Shown: piece by piece, positions 33,991-45,341 of the stretch
How positions within the stretch are numbered: the first letter of the stretch is position 1
Layout: every line of letters begins with the position of its first letter
Source: Gambelia wislizenii
Lineage: Eukaryota; Chordata; Lepidosauria; Squamata; Crotaphytidae
Length of the DNA: 64,000 bases
Assembly: GCA_030847615.1 (NCBI GenBank)
Contig: JAUMIR010000004.1
Coordinates: 222,941,001 to 223,005,000, forward strand
Direction of reading: 5' to 3'
The notes under the pieces: generated by a model
Databases searched by the model: none
Told to the model about the DNA's origin: nothing
What the model saw: the letters and a program-made list of their open reading frames with translations, nothing else
Program-made: the position numbers and the translations under genes

Positions 33991-34484
33991 TTGATTTTTA
34001 ATAGAAGGAGAAGATGGGTGAGCAATTAGGAGCAGAGAAAGCAAGGGAAATATCAAATCATCCCTATCCCTACCCCCCCACCACCATCACCATACACCCA
34101 CTGCTTATCTGGTCCACAGCCTTTTAAAGCACTTTTTCCAGAAAGACAATGAGCCACCAGGGTCCAGTTACATATGCTATCTATTACATGTAGCTAAAGC
34201 TTAATGCTGGCACAAGTGCCAGTTCCTTGTGTGTGGGGGCAGGGGTGAGCCCTTGGGCAAGATATGTTAATGGGTCTTCTCCTGCCATGCACTCAATTCT
34301 CTAATTTCCTGCTGCTGTTCTTGGTGCTCATTCAGTTGCTTTTCCTTCTGAGCCCACTTGGTACTACCAACTACTGTGAATATTTCTGTCCATACAACAG
34401 CATCCAGTTCCCTGAAATTTCAGGGCCAAAATCTGATAGCAAGGGGTGAAACCTTGTGAAGTCACAGGTGTAGGACAAGAGGTA
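33991..34484. other. Unique DNA, no gene recognised
   Basis: No repeat or domain was identified. Confidence 0.4.
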
Positions 34485-35035
34485 GGACTTTATCAGATGT
34501 ACTAAATACGGCATCATAACAATGCCACATAAACACGAAAGGCCGCAAATATCAGATGACGTCGCCCTTTTGCATTTATGTCTTGTCCTTAAGCCGATCT
34601 ATTTTATTGATGGCCCAAGCCATCAGTAGATTAGCTGTGCCATTTTTTTTGCCAGCATAGCCAGCGTGTGTAACCTTGTGTCTTTTTCCCCCCACATACT
34701 TACCTTGTGAATGGCTGGACCAGCCAGAACAATTCCAGTTGAGATCGCAACATCCAGGTATGTGACAAACTTTTTTTAAACCTTCCCTGGTTTACGTGGA
34801 AGATTTTAGGTGTGTTTTGTGCTTTGTGTAACTATTTGTGTTTTATTTTTTGTTTTATGTTTGAATTTCCAGCATGTAAAGTCTTGCAGGATTTCAAACA
34901 AGGAAGTGAACGGAACTTTGTTGACTTCCTCCTTCATTGCTGGGGAAGCCTTTGCCAGCAGAGAAGGTAAGTGTGGTGGGGGACATTCTTTTGCTGGGGG
35001 GGGAGCCAGGATAAACTCATTTAAAACATTTTTAA
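34485..35035 (-). mobile_element. PIF/Harbinger-like element, right side truncated
   Basis: It starts GGACTTTATCAGATGTACTA after GTA and is the reverse orientation of 24,007 and 53,392. Shared blocks include 'GAGATCGCAACATCCAGGTA' and 'GGAAGTGAACGGAACTTTG'. The far terminus is missing; another element follows directly. Confidence 0.65.
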
Positions 35036-35345
35036 ACAAAACAGGGACCCAGGTGGGTCCAGCATGGGAACACAGGGTCCATACATGTACACCAGGCTGC
35101 ATCACTCTGCAGTCAGGAAGGAGGCCCCCTGCATGTGACCAGCCTTGATCACAAGCTGAGAGCCTCCTTCTTGGCTTCAGATAGTGCAACATGTGATAGT
35201 AGGGGAGGCAGCTGCCAACACCGGCCAGTGTGTAAGTACGGACTTCTGCCCATTTCATCATGGTAATGGAGGGGGATCTGGGCCAGCTGTAGGGCCAGAA
35301 TATGCCAACTGAAAGTTAGTGTATTCTGGCCGGTGTAGATCTACT
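35036..35345 (-). mobile_element. Fragment of the GGCCTTGTCTACACC transposon family
   Basis: 'CAGGAAGGAGGCCCCCTGCA', 'TCTGCCCATTTCATCATGGT' and 'GTGTATTCTGGCCGGTGTAG' match, reversed, the element at 20,462-21,011. It was probably inserted in or recombined with the preceding element. Confidence 0.55.
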
Positions 35346-35475
35346 AACCCCAGGTGAGAAGTTTGCTGGGAGTAGAGTACTGATTAATAAAGTGATGAGT
35401 GGTCAAGTGATATACAATACATGCATGAAAGTGTCTCATGAGTTCCTATTATGTCTAGCACCCTTTAATGACTAA

Positions 35476-35796
35476 GGACTTTATCAGATGCTCTAAAAAA
35501 AACCCTGTGGAGGTCGGGAGGAGGACACCACTGTCCCACTTCCGGTGGTCGATACCACACACCCCGTCCTCCTCCTGTCCTTCATTCATCTCCCTCCGTG
35601 CTGGAGCGATGGAAAAGGCGCTGCTTTTTATTGATGACAATGAAAAGTGGCGTCTTTTTCATCCTTCCAGCACAGAGGAAGCATGGAGGAAGGATGGGAG
35701 GAGGACGGGATGTGCGGTGTCAACCGCCAGAAGCGGGACAGCGGCATCCTCCTTCCAACCTCCATGGGGGGAGGGGTTAGAGCATCTGATAAAGTC
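35476..35796. mobile_element. Fold-back DNA transposon with GGACTTTATCAGATGCTCT ends
   Basis: The left end GGACTTTATCAGATGCTCTA is mirrored by the right end TTAGAGCATCTGATAAAGTC. Inner arms also pair: 'GGAGGTCGGGAGGAGGACAC' with '..CATCCTCCTTCCAACCTCC', and 'CTGCTTTTTATTG' near the centre with '..GAAAAGTGGCGTC'. Four overlapping ORFs on both strands are products of the palindrome. The left flank is TAA; the right flank is degraded. Confidence 0.75.
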
Positions 35797-36512
35797 ATAG
35801 CATTCCTCTACTTTCTTTGGAGCTCTGCGTGTGTCATTCACTCCCCAGAGAGCTCAAACCCTGACTTATTTTAAGAGGAGGGGTTTTGTGGGCAGTACAT
35901 TGGTCTAAACAAGCTACTAAAACTGGAGGTATTTATTCTTCCAACATTGGGGACTTTCTCTTTTCCTAGCTCCAAAAGCAAAGTGTGTCTGCCCGCTGCT
36001 TGGCTAAGATGTAGTAATACATTTAATGTCTGCTCATGACGTTCGGCCTCCAGCTGTTTTACTGGTTGTGTAAGTAAAAATAAGATAGTGTTATGCTTGG
36101 TAACCATGGTTTTGGTAGGCATTCATATTTTACAATTCACTGCACAGTATGCAAAAGGGGGGTGCTTGCACGGCCGCGCACACGCACATGCATATGCACG
36201 CATACAGGAGAATGTGTGTGTAATTTAAACGTTTAAATTTAAACCCAGGAATCTGCACTGCCATTATTTAAAGAGGGAGAACTGCTAGACTGTGAAGAGT
36301 AGCATATTCTCTCAGGTTTTTGTATAAGGAATTACATTATCAGGGCAAATCAAGTGTAAACAGAGGGTTAGCTAGTTCAGAACAGAGTGCAGTTTGCCAT
36401 CTATAAATAATTGAGAGAGCTCTATAGATTGTTTGGGTTTTTGAGTGAATTGTTTTATCTGGTCAAATTAAAATAGAAAGATTTCCTTAAAACCTCAGCT
36501 GTTCTACTCTTA
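35797..36512. other. Unique DNA, no gene recognised
   Basis: A short alternating purine-pyrimidine CACG/CATG-rich run lies at about 36,170-36,205. Nothing else was identified. Confidence 0.45.
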
Positions 36513-36731
36513 GGGTGCATCTGCACTGTAGAAATAATGCAGTTTGACAGCACTTTAACTGTCATGGCTCCATCTTACAGAATCCTGGGATTTGTAGTTT
36601 TGTGAGGTACCAGCACTCTGGCAGAAAAGGCTAAAGACCTTGTAAAACTGCAAATCCTAGGAATCTATAACATGGAGGAAGAGCACTTAAGTGGGGTCAA
36701 ACTGCATTATTTCTGCAGTGTAGATGCACCC
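36513..36731. mobile_element. 'GGGTGCATCTACACTG' MITE, complete, TTA flanks
   Basis: The left arm GGGTGCATCTGCACTGTAGA pairs with the right arm CTGCAGTGTAGATGCACCC. 'GCAGTTTGACAGCACTTTAA' pairs with '..AAGTGGGGTCAAACTGC', making the element nearly fully palindromic. TTA lies on both sides. Relatives lie at 10,013, 22,143, 39,957 and 50,179. Confidence 0.85.
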
Positions 36732-37635
36732 TTAAACTGTGCTTCTATGCACAAGCAATTTTGTTCTAATTGATAACAAAGAGACTTAAGACGTCTCAGC
36801 CTAGGATTGCCTTGGAGCCCATTCCAGCCTTATAAACTTTGACGTTAAATCCAACTAATTCCATTGGGAATTACTTCTGAATTAACAACTCTTAATGTGA
36901 GGATAAGATCATTTTGTTGAGACTCCCCCAGAATCCCCCAGGCAGCATGCCATATTGGCTGGGGGGGATTCTGGGAGTTGTAGTCCAGAAACTTTTCCAC
37001 AATCTGCTTTGAAGCAGTTGCCGGCAGAGCCAAGTGAACTTCTAAGGTATGTTTGCTTAAGAGCTATAGTTGTAATCTCCTCTCTCTTGACTTTTAAAAG
37101 ATGGCTGTCAAGATGCCACAGATCTAATTTATACATACTTCCATTTTATGCATGCCTTTAACACTGGCCCAAGAATAGAACTGGGTTTACATAAGAATAA
37201 TCCAACTGTGTTTACAGCTTCAGAAATGTGCAAAGGGGTAGTTCCAGCATCCTGATTCAAGCAGCAACACTAGTGATGGGAAAGCACCCTGACCCCAATG
37301 GACATGATATTTTTACAGTTCCTTGCTTCAGCCTAGCAGTCACACTGAACTCACTCATCTGTCTTTCTCCTCCATTACTCCTTCCCTTGCTGCCTCACTG
37401 TTTTAGTTTGTAAGCCTAAAGGTAGGGAGGGTTCCCACTTCCTTCTCCACCCATTGTTATAGCTATTGTTGCTTCTGCATGCTACTTAAGGTGGAAATGA
37501 CTGTATGAAACAGGATGAAAAAACACCGGCATGGAACCAGAATCATCCATCCATGAGTGGAAGAGTTTCTTTGGTTCACCATCAATGGCTTACCACTTGA
37601 GGCACAGGAAAAGTGGTTTTTCATTATTCTCCTAT
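36732..37635. other. Unique DNA with a small MITE scrap at 36,930-36,990
   Basis: 'GGGGGATTCTGGGAGTTGTA' with upstream 'CCCAGAATCCCCCAGGC' folds back on itself, typical of 'ACTACAACTCCCAGAATCC' MITEs. No gene was found. Confidence 0.45.
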
Positions 37636-37790
37636 CAGTGGCGGCACTGGTGGGTGCAGAGAAACTGAACCACACCAGGTGACACCATGGGGGGGGGTGA
37701 CACTGGCCTTAGTAATGCCACAGTTCCCCATAACCCTCCAGCAACCCTCCACCATTGTACATCCACTCTCTAGAACAGTATGGCAGGTGG
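37636..37790 (+). repeat. Unclassified dispersed repeat, second plus-strand copy
   Basis: It matches 29,222-29,326 and, reversed, 14,124-14,212 through 'CCACACCAGGTGACACCATG' and 'GACACTGGCCTTAGTAATGC'. Confidence 0.6.
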
Positions 37791-37879
37791 CACTGATGGC
37801 TTCAGGGGGATCAGAAAAAGCAGACACTGCCATCCTTCTTTCAGTGCCAATGCTGAGTCCATGTCTAATACCAATCCGA

Positions 37880-37913
37880 GGAGGAGGAGGAGGAGGAGGA
37901 GGAGGAGGTGGTG
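37880..37913 (+). repeat. (GGA)n microsatellite
   Basis: About ten GGA units, followed by GGT units. Confidence 0.9.
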
Positions 37914-38609
37914 GTATGGTGGTAATGGTAATAGTGAATAGTTCAATTCAGAAAATAAAAACAACAGTACTTGTATGATAGATTATGGTGAGCTTGCACG
38001 GTGAGTTCTTATATTCTTAAAAACATAGCACCCCAACTGAAATTGACCTGCCCAAACAATTTTGGCTAGTCCTAATAACAAAGATCCAACTGTGGGTTTT
38101 GGATCCTCTTCCAGGATTTCTTTTCTCATAAACCTCCATCATTGTCTCTTTAAAAAATGTAAATCTATGTTTGTCACCATCATCTTTTATCATTTCTATT
38201 GCTTTTAAGATATCTCCTGCAATTTAAGACTGCCAGTAACTTGGGCTAATTTTGTAGATGTCTAATACTTTCTTAAGTGTCTTTTACTATGTGTTCATCT
38301 TCACATTGACAGAAAGGAAGCCAGAAATCATTCAGACATGTAGGAAAAGATAATCAATGCCACAGCACCATCGACATCAATAGAATAACAATTTGAATGT
38401 TCATGAAGTGGACTATTCCCCTCCACAGGCCAAACCCCCACCCCCTCACTCCCTAGTTAGCAATATCTGTCTTGCAAAAAAAATCCTTTTTGGACTACAA
38501 CTTGCACTGGCCATGCTGGCTGAGGGATTCTGGAAGTCATCATCCATAACGGAACTTTTCTGACCTTTACGAACCATATCAATTTTGATGGTAAAAGATA
38601 TTTGACAAA
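37914..38609. other. Unique DNA, no gene recognised
   Basis: A MITE scrap ('GACTACAACTTGCACTGGCC') lies near 38,495. Nothing else was seen. Confidence 0.4.
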
Positions 38610-38773
38610 AGAAGATCACCTCAGAAGGTGGTAGAATCTCTCTTGCTGGAGGTTTTTAAACAGGGGTTGGGTGTCCATCCATCAAGAATGATTTAGCTAT
38701 GGATTTTTGCATTGACAGGTGGGTACATAAGAAAACCTTGGGTCCCTTCCAACTCAACAGTTCTGTGATTAGG
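38610..38773 (+). mobile_element. CR1 LINE 3' tail fragment
   Basis: 'GGAGGTTTTTAAACAGGGGT' and 'CCTTCCAACTCAACAGTTCT' followed by GTGATT match the 3' end of the CR1 at 61.3-61.4 kb. It is 5'-truncated, as usual for CR1. Confidence 0.75.
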
Positions 38774-38889
38774 TGATCTAATGCAGCAGTTTCCTCCTTG
38801 TCCGCCATCCAGGAAGCTTTCTACATGGCTTCTCTCTACCACACAACATTCAGTCTAGGCTCACATGGCAGCTGCCGCCACCACCACTA

Positions 38890-38922
38890 TTAACTACTAC
38901 TACTACTACTACTACTACTACC
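38890..38922 (+). repeat. (TAC)n microsatellite
   Basis: About ten TAC units, then a C run. Confidence 0.9.
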
Positions 38923-39956
38923 CCCCCATTGTTAATATTACTGTTATTTTAAATGCATTTGCCTCTTTAAATGTGAATGGCTCTTTCGGCAGAGGAAGCC
39001 AAGAGGTCTGCAACCCAGCCAAACCAATTTGGATCTGGCTTCGATGTCTTGTTCCAGCAACAACCACATGCTATGGTGTGTGGGAGACTCACAGGTGGCT
39101 GACCCTGGAGTCGGCAGCCGAAAAGTCTCCCTGAACGGCTGACAGCTGAGCTGTAGATTCGGCCCAGCTGGAGCACTGGGAGGAAAGGCAAAACAGCTGA
39201 GGAAATGATGTATGAATTCAGAGGGAACCAGTGTGTGGCCTATATTGAAGAGAAAACAGGTTCCTTTCTTTAAAAGCGGGGGGGGGGGGAGAAAAAGCCA
39301 AGACAGTGAATTGAAAGGGAACGATGAATTAATTGTGCCTTGCCGGTGACATTTTGCAGTTATCTTTACAATGCATTAATAACTGTTCAATCTGGAAAGA
39401 GTTCCTTCCCTCCCACACAATAGGAGGTTGCCAGGGACAGAATATTCATCTGAATTGTTTAGCTTATGTGACAGGCTTACAAACTGTTGTTAACTTTATC
39501 ACTTGGGATATGGATTACACTGCTGCACATTAATTTATTGGGAAGCATAAGAGCTGCCAGTTCATCTCCACTCTGTTATGACATCTGCAGTGAAAAGCAC
39601 CAAGGGGGCCAAAGCCCGACAGTGACTAATGGCCTGGAATATGAAGTTTTCGTCGGAAAGATGGCATGCTTTTTTTTCTCAAGCAGGAATAACTGCATAT
39701 ATTAGATAGCATAAGATAAAATAAAACAGACCAGTCAGTGGCCCTTTTAAGTGGATGTTACTCTGAATGAGACTGCCCACTGTAACTAGCAGTCATTTCA
39801 TATAGAGGGAAGAAACTGAAAGCTATATTCCTTTGTCTTTGGAAAACAAACCAAAACCTATATTAGGATGTGAAACAAATCCATAACACTGAACATCAGG
39901 AATGGACAAAGACATTTTGCTTCAATACTAAGGGCCAAGTCTGGATTTACCAATAG
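38923..39956. other. Unique DNA, no gene recognised
   Basis: ORFs at 38,967-39,191 (minus), 39,333-39,533 and 39,487-39,705 have no recognisable domain. Confidence 0.45.
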
Positions 39957-40163
39957 GGGCTGCTGATACACTGCAGACATAATGCAGCTTGACACCGCTT
40001 GAACTGCCATGACTCTGTGCTATGGAATTCTGGGATTTGTAGTTTTGTGAGACATTTGACTTTCTCTGTCAGAGAGCCCTGATGCCCACAACAAACTACA
40101 AATCCCAGGATTCCATAGGATGGAGTCATAATATTAAAGCATTCTTTCTGCAGTGTGGCAGCA
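39957..40163. mobile_element. 'GGGTGCATCTACACTG' family MITE, degraded ends
   Basis: 'GCAGCTTGACACCGCTTGAA', 'GAATTCTGGGATTTGTAGTT' and inverted 'CTACAAATCCCAGGATTCCA' identify the family. Confidence 0.75.
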
Positions 40164-40197
40164 GCCAGAGAGAATAATCCCCTAAGGCCTCAATGAA

Positions 40198-40326
40198 CAC
40201 CAAACTTTGGTCCTCCAGGTGTTTTGGACTTCAGCTCCCAGAATTCCTGAACATTGGACAAGCTGGCTGGGGCTTCTGGGAATTGAAATCCAAAATACCT
40301 GGAGCACCAAAGTTTGGAAACCATTG
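40198..40326. mobile_element. hAT-like MITE flanked by a 17-bp direct repeat
   Basis: The arms 'CCAAACTTTGGTCCTCCAGG' and 'CTGGAGCACCAAAGTTTGG' are inverted repeats. The right end, reversed, reads CAATGGTTTCCAAACTTTGG, close to the hAT end CAGTGGTTCCCAAAC. The left end lacks its first 8-9 bases. CCTAAGGCCTCAATGAA lies exactly on both sides (40,181-40,197 and 40,327-40,343). Confidence 0.65.
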
Positions 40327-40343
40327 CCTAAGGCCTCAATGAA

Positions 40344-40610
40344 TACTTGTAGATGACGCTTTATTGCTCTTTCGCAAAGACAGAATTCTATGGAGGCCCA
40401 AGGGATATTACCTTCCTTTTTCAGCTCACCCACATTTCCGATCATTTCTGTTTTTGTTACTTTACTAGCAATCTCCCACCCCACCACCACAACACACACA
40501 CATCTATTAGGAAAGGAAAAATAGAATAACTATGTTGTACCTTTCAGCTGGAAGTGCTGGGAGGTGTGTGTCTGGAATTCCGTAAAATAAATTTCAGCAG
40601 CTGCAAAATC

Positions 40611-40643
<33 letters not shown>

Positions 40644-41337
40644 AGAGAAGGGTAAGGAAGAAAGGGGAGAAAAGCAAGACTCTAGGACAGGGATGGGAAC
40701 TATTGGGCCACCAGATATTTTGAACTTCATTTCCTGTGAGCCCTTACCATTGGACATGCTGGGTGAAACTGGTGGGAGCAGATGCTCAAATGAGATGGAT
40801 GCACAAAGTTCCTCACCCAGCTAAAACAGAAGCCTTTGGCAATGATGGGGTATTTTAACTCATCTCTGTGTCTAGGTATCAAAACAACCCAACGTAACAT
40901 GAGAAGTGGACTCAGCTATAGCATGCTGACCCATTCAGCTTAGATTCTATTCAACAAGATCACTTGCTGTATTTTCAGTAAACCTGAAAGATAAATAGAG
41001 ATTTATGGGATAAGGCATTTCATTTGAAAAGTTATCACAGATCTGTATCTGGACCTTTTGAGGGACTCTTCTTGACCTTGTGCTGCATCTACAATGCTAA
41101 GTTACCTGTTGATTTAATGGTTAGTATTTGTGATATTGCCATAATGGATGAGCTCAACACACTGAATCAATGTATCAATGAACAAGATACAACCCAATTG
41201 AGTATTTATTTATTTATGCAATTTATGTGCCACCTTCCTCCCGAAGCAGGACAATTGTGTTTCTCTTCTCTCAGGTATTCAGATATAAAAGGAAATTAAA
41301 GGGCCAAGTGTGTAAACAATGACAAATTATATAAACC
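40344..41337. other. Unique DNA with (CAG)/(CAA) run at about 40,613-40,640
   Basis: No gene or other repeat family was identified. Confidence 0.45.
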
Positions 41338-41403
41338 AGTGCAGTGTAGTGGTTTCAGTGTTGTACTAGTACCTTGGGAGACCAGGGTTTGAATCCCGAC
41401 TTA

Positions 41404-42140
41404 GGGCTTATCTAGATGGGCAATATACCCTGTCTTGCCTGCATCCTTCAATCCAGAAAATGCAGGGCATTTGACCTGTTCTGCCCCCAGGCAGTCCTCA
41501 CCACCCCTAGGGCAGAGATGGGGAAAGGCAGGGTAGGGTCCAATATGACATTTTAAAATACAGTACAGTTGTCCCTTCACATTCACTGGGGTTTGGTTCC
41601 AGGACCCCCGTGAATACCCAAATCCATGAATACTCAAATCCCATTATATGCAATGGCATAGCAAAATAGTGTCCCTTATATAAGATGGCAAAATCAAGGT
41701 TTGCTTTTTGGATTATTATTTTTTTAATAATATTTTCAAGCTGTGAATACTTAAAACTGTGAATGCCAAATCCATGAATGTGGAGGGACAACTGTAGTAC
41801 CACTTTTAATCTGTTCCTGACGGGAAGGAATGGATCAGGCCCCACGAGACCACATGTGCCTATCCTGGCAGGTCAGGCCTCTCTGCTGCTGGTGGTCTGC
41901 CTTGCTCTCCCAGAAGGCAGGAAGGAGTCCCATAACATGTGACCAAGGTCACATGTTGCAGGCCAGCTTCCTGCCTTCTGAGACAGTGAGGGAGATGGTG
42001 GCGGTGGCTGCAGCAACAGGTTGTCATGCCTGTCTGGACTCCGGCCCATTGTAGGTGGTAACAGGGGAGCAACAGTCCTAATCCATGGCCTGGATGTGCT
42101 GGCAGGGAGCCAGCATATCCTGGCTCAAGTAGATTAGCCC
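41404..42140. mobile_element. DNA transposon with GGGCTTATCTAGATGG ends, TTA target duplication
   Basis: The left end GGGCTTATCTAGATGGGCA and the right end CAAGTAGATTAGCCC are inverted. TTA lies at 41,401-41,403 and 42,141-42,143, and removing the element rejoins the SINE. It is about 504 bp without the Tigger insertion. The ends resemble those at 20,462. ORFs inside show no transposase. Confidence 0.8.
41564..41796 (+). mobile_element. Tigger/MER2-like MITE, complete, third nesting level
   Basis: It starts TACAGTTGTCCCTTCACATT and ends GTGGAGGGACAACTGTA, about 233 bp with TA boundaries. It is inserted in the DNA transposon at 41,404-42,140. Its near-perfect terminal inverted repeats suggest it is young. 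Confidence 0.85.
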
Positions 42141-42259
42141 TTAGCGATAAAAACCCATGGGTGAGCTTGGGCAAGTCACACTCTCTCACCCTTAAAGGAA
42201 GGCACTGATAAACCCCTCTGAAGAAATCTTAGTCAGAAAACCTCAATATGTTCACTTTT

Positions 42260-42494
42260 GTTGTTGTGTGCCTTCAAGTCGTTTCTGACTTATGGAGACC
42301 CTAAGGTGAGCCTATCAAAGGGTTTTCTTGGCAAGATTTGTTCAGAGGAGATTTGCCATGGCCTTCCTCTGAGGTTGGGAGACTGTGACTCACCCAAGAT
42401 CACCCAGTGGGTCTTCATGTCCGAGCGGAGATTTGAACCCTGGTCTCCAGGGTCATAGTCCAATGCACAAACCACTACACCACACTGGCTCTCA
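42260..42494 (-). mobile_element. CORE/MIR-like SINE, inverted, inserted in an older copy
   Basis: Read on the minus strand: 'AGCCAGTGTGGTGTAGTGG' head, 'GGTTCAAATCTCCGC' B-box region, 'GGGTGATCTTGGGTGAGTCA' CORE, then 'TTGAAGGCACACAACAACAA'. It lies between the body and tail of the plus-strand SINE. Confidence 0.85.
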
Positions 42495-42541
42495 GGGTCA
42501 CCAAAATTTGGAAATGAGTTGAAGGCACACAACAACAATAA

Positions 42542-45252
42542 ATCATTACATCTGGTTTAGAAAATGGGAGGAAAAACAAGAAAAACATGACACATACACA
42601 CCACACACACAAACACAAAATGGCCAAGCAATGAGAAATAGCTACTGATATATAAATGGAAGTTGTTCTAAATACTATTTTCATCCAAAACAGAAACAGA
42701 ACTAGCTAAAATGTTGACTAGTGATTTATCTCTTAATTATAATTGCCTTGTTTCATTGGGAGGGAAACCAACAGTCAACAATGAATGGAACCCAAGTTTT
42801 TAGGGTTGGGAAAGGTGGCTAAAAATAATCTTGCCAGCATTCTGAATAGCTAATGTCAAATCTTCAGCTTTGCACAAAGCATATTCATGTTGTCATATTT
42901 ATTTCACACATGATTACTTGCTTGCAGGCAAAATGAGGTGACTATCTTAGGGTCCAGTTGCTGGTGGGAAGAGAATGGCACTGAGATGTTACAAGTCATA
43001 GTTGTCTGTGCCACACAGCCTTTCCTGAACCCTCTAACCTTGTCCATATAGTGGAGAACACTATTCCACCACCATTATTTTAAAAAATGGAAGTAAAAAT
43101 CTGTCAGTGTTCATTCATGAAATGAGGTGAGGATGCCATTGTGTCCTTCACCTCAGGCAGCAAAATGTCTTGGGCTAGTCCTATCACCTTCTGTGATTAT
43201 TATGCTAACAAGCCACATGTGAACAATTATTAGACTGCAGCAAAGATGTGCAATGGGGAGGGGTGTTAATTTTTTTTAAGGCTCTCAAGTTTGAACTTTG
43301 CAATTGCCAATGGACAAATTAATTTGCATCATCATTCTATTCAACATTTAGGGGTCTATATCTAGAGATAAAACTTGCAAGTCAAGAGGATGGTAGCATT
43401 ACTAATGTATAACAATGTGCAAAGCTTATGTTGCTGCTAAACGGTTTAATGCTGGAGGGAAAACATTACACACAGAGATCTCTGCCAATGTGGGTTTTAT
43501 CATTCAGTCTAATATTGCAAAGCTAGTGGAGTGGAGAGGGTGTTGGATTTTGAGCCTGATTTAAACCTTTGCTCAGTTAAGTCTTTGCTGTGTGGCCTGA
43601 AGCAAGCCACCATCTCACCCACAGTCCCTCCTTTATAAAATGAGAATAATGGCAATCTCACAGTGATTGTCTGAGGACAACAAATAATTAACTGCCCAGT
43701 ACTATCCTCTATCAAGGAAGCCTTGGACAGAATGAATGTGTCAGGGATCTGATACCAGCACTAGAGAGTTAATGGCCAAGTTAGGTCAACACAAGTTACA
43801 AGTCACAACTCTGTTGTGCAACTCTACTGTACAAGACTCCAAAGAGGGGTTGTATTGCAAGTGGGCACAGGAGAAAACAGGGGTGGTGAGAGGATGTGAT
43901 AATAAACACATCATTACAATTCCTTTTTATTGATCAAGTTTTGCCTAGAAGAGATTGGTGTTAAGATTCTCGCCATTTTACCATTCCACCATGCAGAGTG
44001 AAGTGATCACCTCAGGTGGCAGATGGTGAGGATGGCAGTGGCCACATCCTGGCTGCCCTCTATTGGAGGACAGAACTGTGTTTGCCACACAGTCTGCTCA
44101 GGACTAATCTAACCTGCTGCTTGAGAGGGGTTAGACAACTTTATCCAATCATTATCACTGAAAATAAGATTCAACTGCAGGTCCAGTCAACTTCTGTATA
44201 TGGAGTTGGGGAGGGGCTTTTTATCCATTTCCTTTGGGGGCCCCTTTTACATTTTGCATTTACAGCAACATTCGCAACTTTCATGCACAATTTGCCTGCA
44301 TGGTTTAATGTGTACACATTGATCTGATATACAATCAGTTGCGTACACCCTGACTGTTAAACACGGAAGCAAATAGTGTACAGGTTCCTGCACATAATAA
44401 TAGATTTTTGTTTTTAAAAACTACAGTAGCATAAAGCTGGCCATTGATATCAGCATTGTCAGTTAAAAAAGTAATCATAGGGAAATACTGTTTCCATTGT
44501 TTTCTCAAACAGATGAATGGATAACTGATTGCCCCCTCAAAGAGGTGCAGTTAGACAACTTTAGATTTGGGGCACCATCACCACCATTATCATCTTGTAT
44601 ATGCTGCCTTTTTCTCAAAACTGGGACTAAGGCAGCTTCATGATCTTGTGGTTTTCCCTTCTTTGGTTGCTAATATATGCATTATTGCATTTAGTTCAAG
44701 ATTGGAAAAGCCAATTCTGCAGCACAGGGGTTGGGGAGGCAGTACTGCTTATTCTGCAAAATGGGCTGTGAAATTGTATCTCAGCCTTAGCCTGATGGCA
44801 CTTCTGGCCCCCAAGCCTACTGCCTTCCAAGTATGGCACTCCAACCCATTCCTGTTATGAATCCAGCCTTGGATCTTGACACTGTTGGTAAAAGGGCCCA
44901 GTGAAAACAAATGCTGGTCAATGAAAACACCCTACCAGCAAGTGATCCTACAAAGCCACACAGGGCAGAGCAGGGGAGCCTAATCCATCCTCTATGTTAC
45001 TGGTGAAGCAGCCGCTCTATCTACAACTGCACAGCTTATATGTGTAGGTGTGTGACTCATTCCCACATGTAGATGAAGGAAAAATGTGTGCCATGTATGT
45101 GATGCCCTTCTTACATTACTATAATGGGGAAAAGTAATGTGCCATCATGTGCAAAAGCATCTGTTTTGCTAACATGTTTATCTGTGACTTGATTTTTAGG
45201 TTTTCAAATAACATCTTTTAAGTCCTAAATGAGTGCCCAGGGGGTAAAGTGG
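42542..45252. other. Mostly unique DNA
   Basis: Scraps of the 'CTCAGGCAGCAAAATGTCTTG' family lie at 43,136-43,185 and about 44,006-44,105. No gene was recognised; ORFs such as 44,016-44,327 and 44,567-44,860 have no domain. Confidence 0.45.
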
Positions 45253-45341
45253 TACAGTTGTCCCTTCACATTTGCTGGGGTTTGGTTCCAGGACCACCCA
45301 TGAATACCCAAATCCATGAATACTCAAGTCCCATTATATGC

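Larger units (their letters stand above)
41338..42541 (+). mobile_element. CORE/MIR-like SINE split by two later insertions
   Basis: The three pieces are 41,338-41,400 (tRNA head, 'GGTTTGAATCCCGAC' B box), 42,144-42,258 ('GAGCTTGGGCAAGTCACACT' CORE part) and 42,495-42,541 ('GAGTTGAAGGCACACAACAA' tail). Joined in order they follow the consensus seen at 430-670. The gaps are filled by a DNA transposon and an inverted SINE, so this is the oldest layer of the nest. Confidence 0.85.

Noticed and set aside
34806..35261. 151-codon minus-strand ORF
   Set aside because: It crosses the junction of two different DNA transposon fragments.
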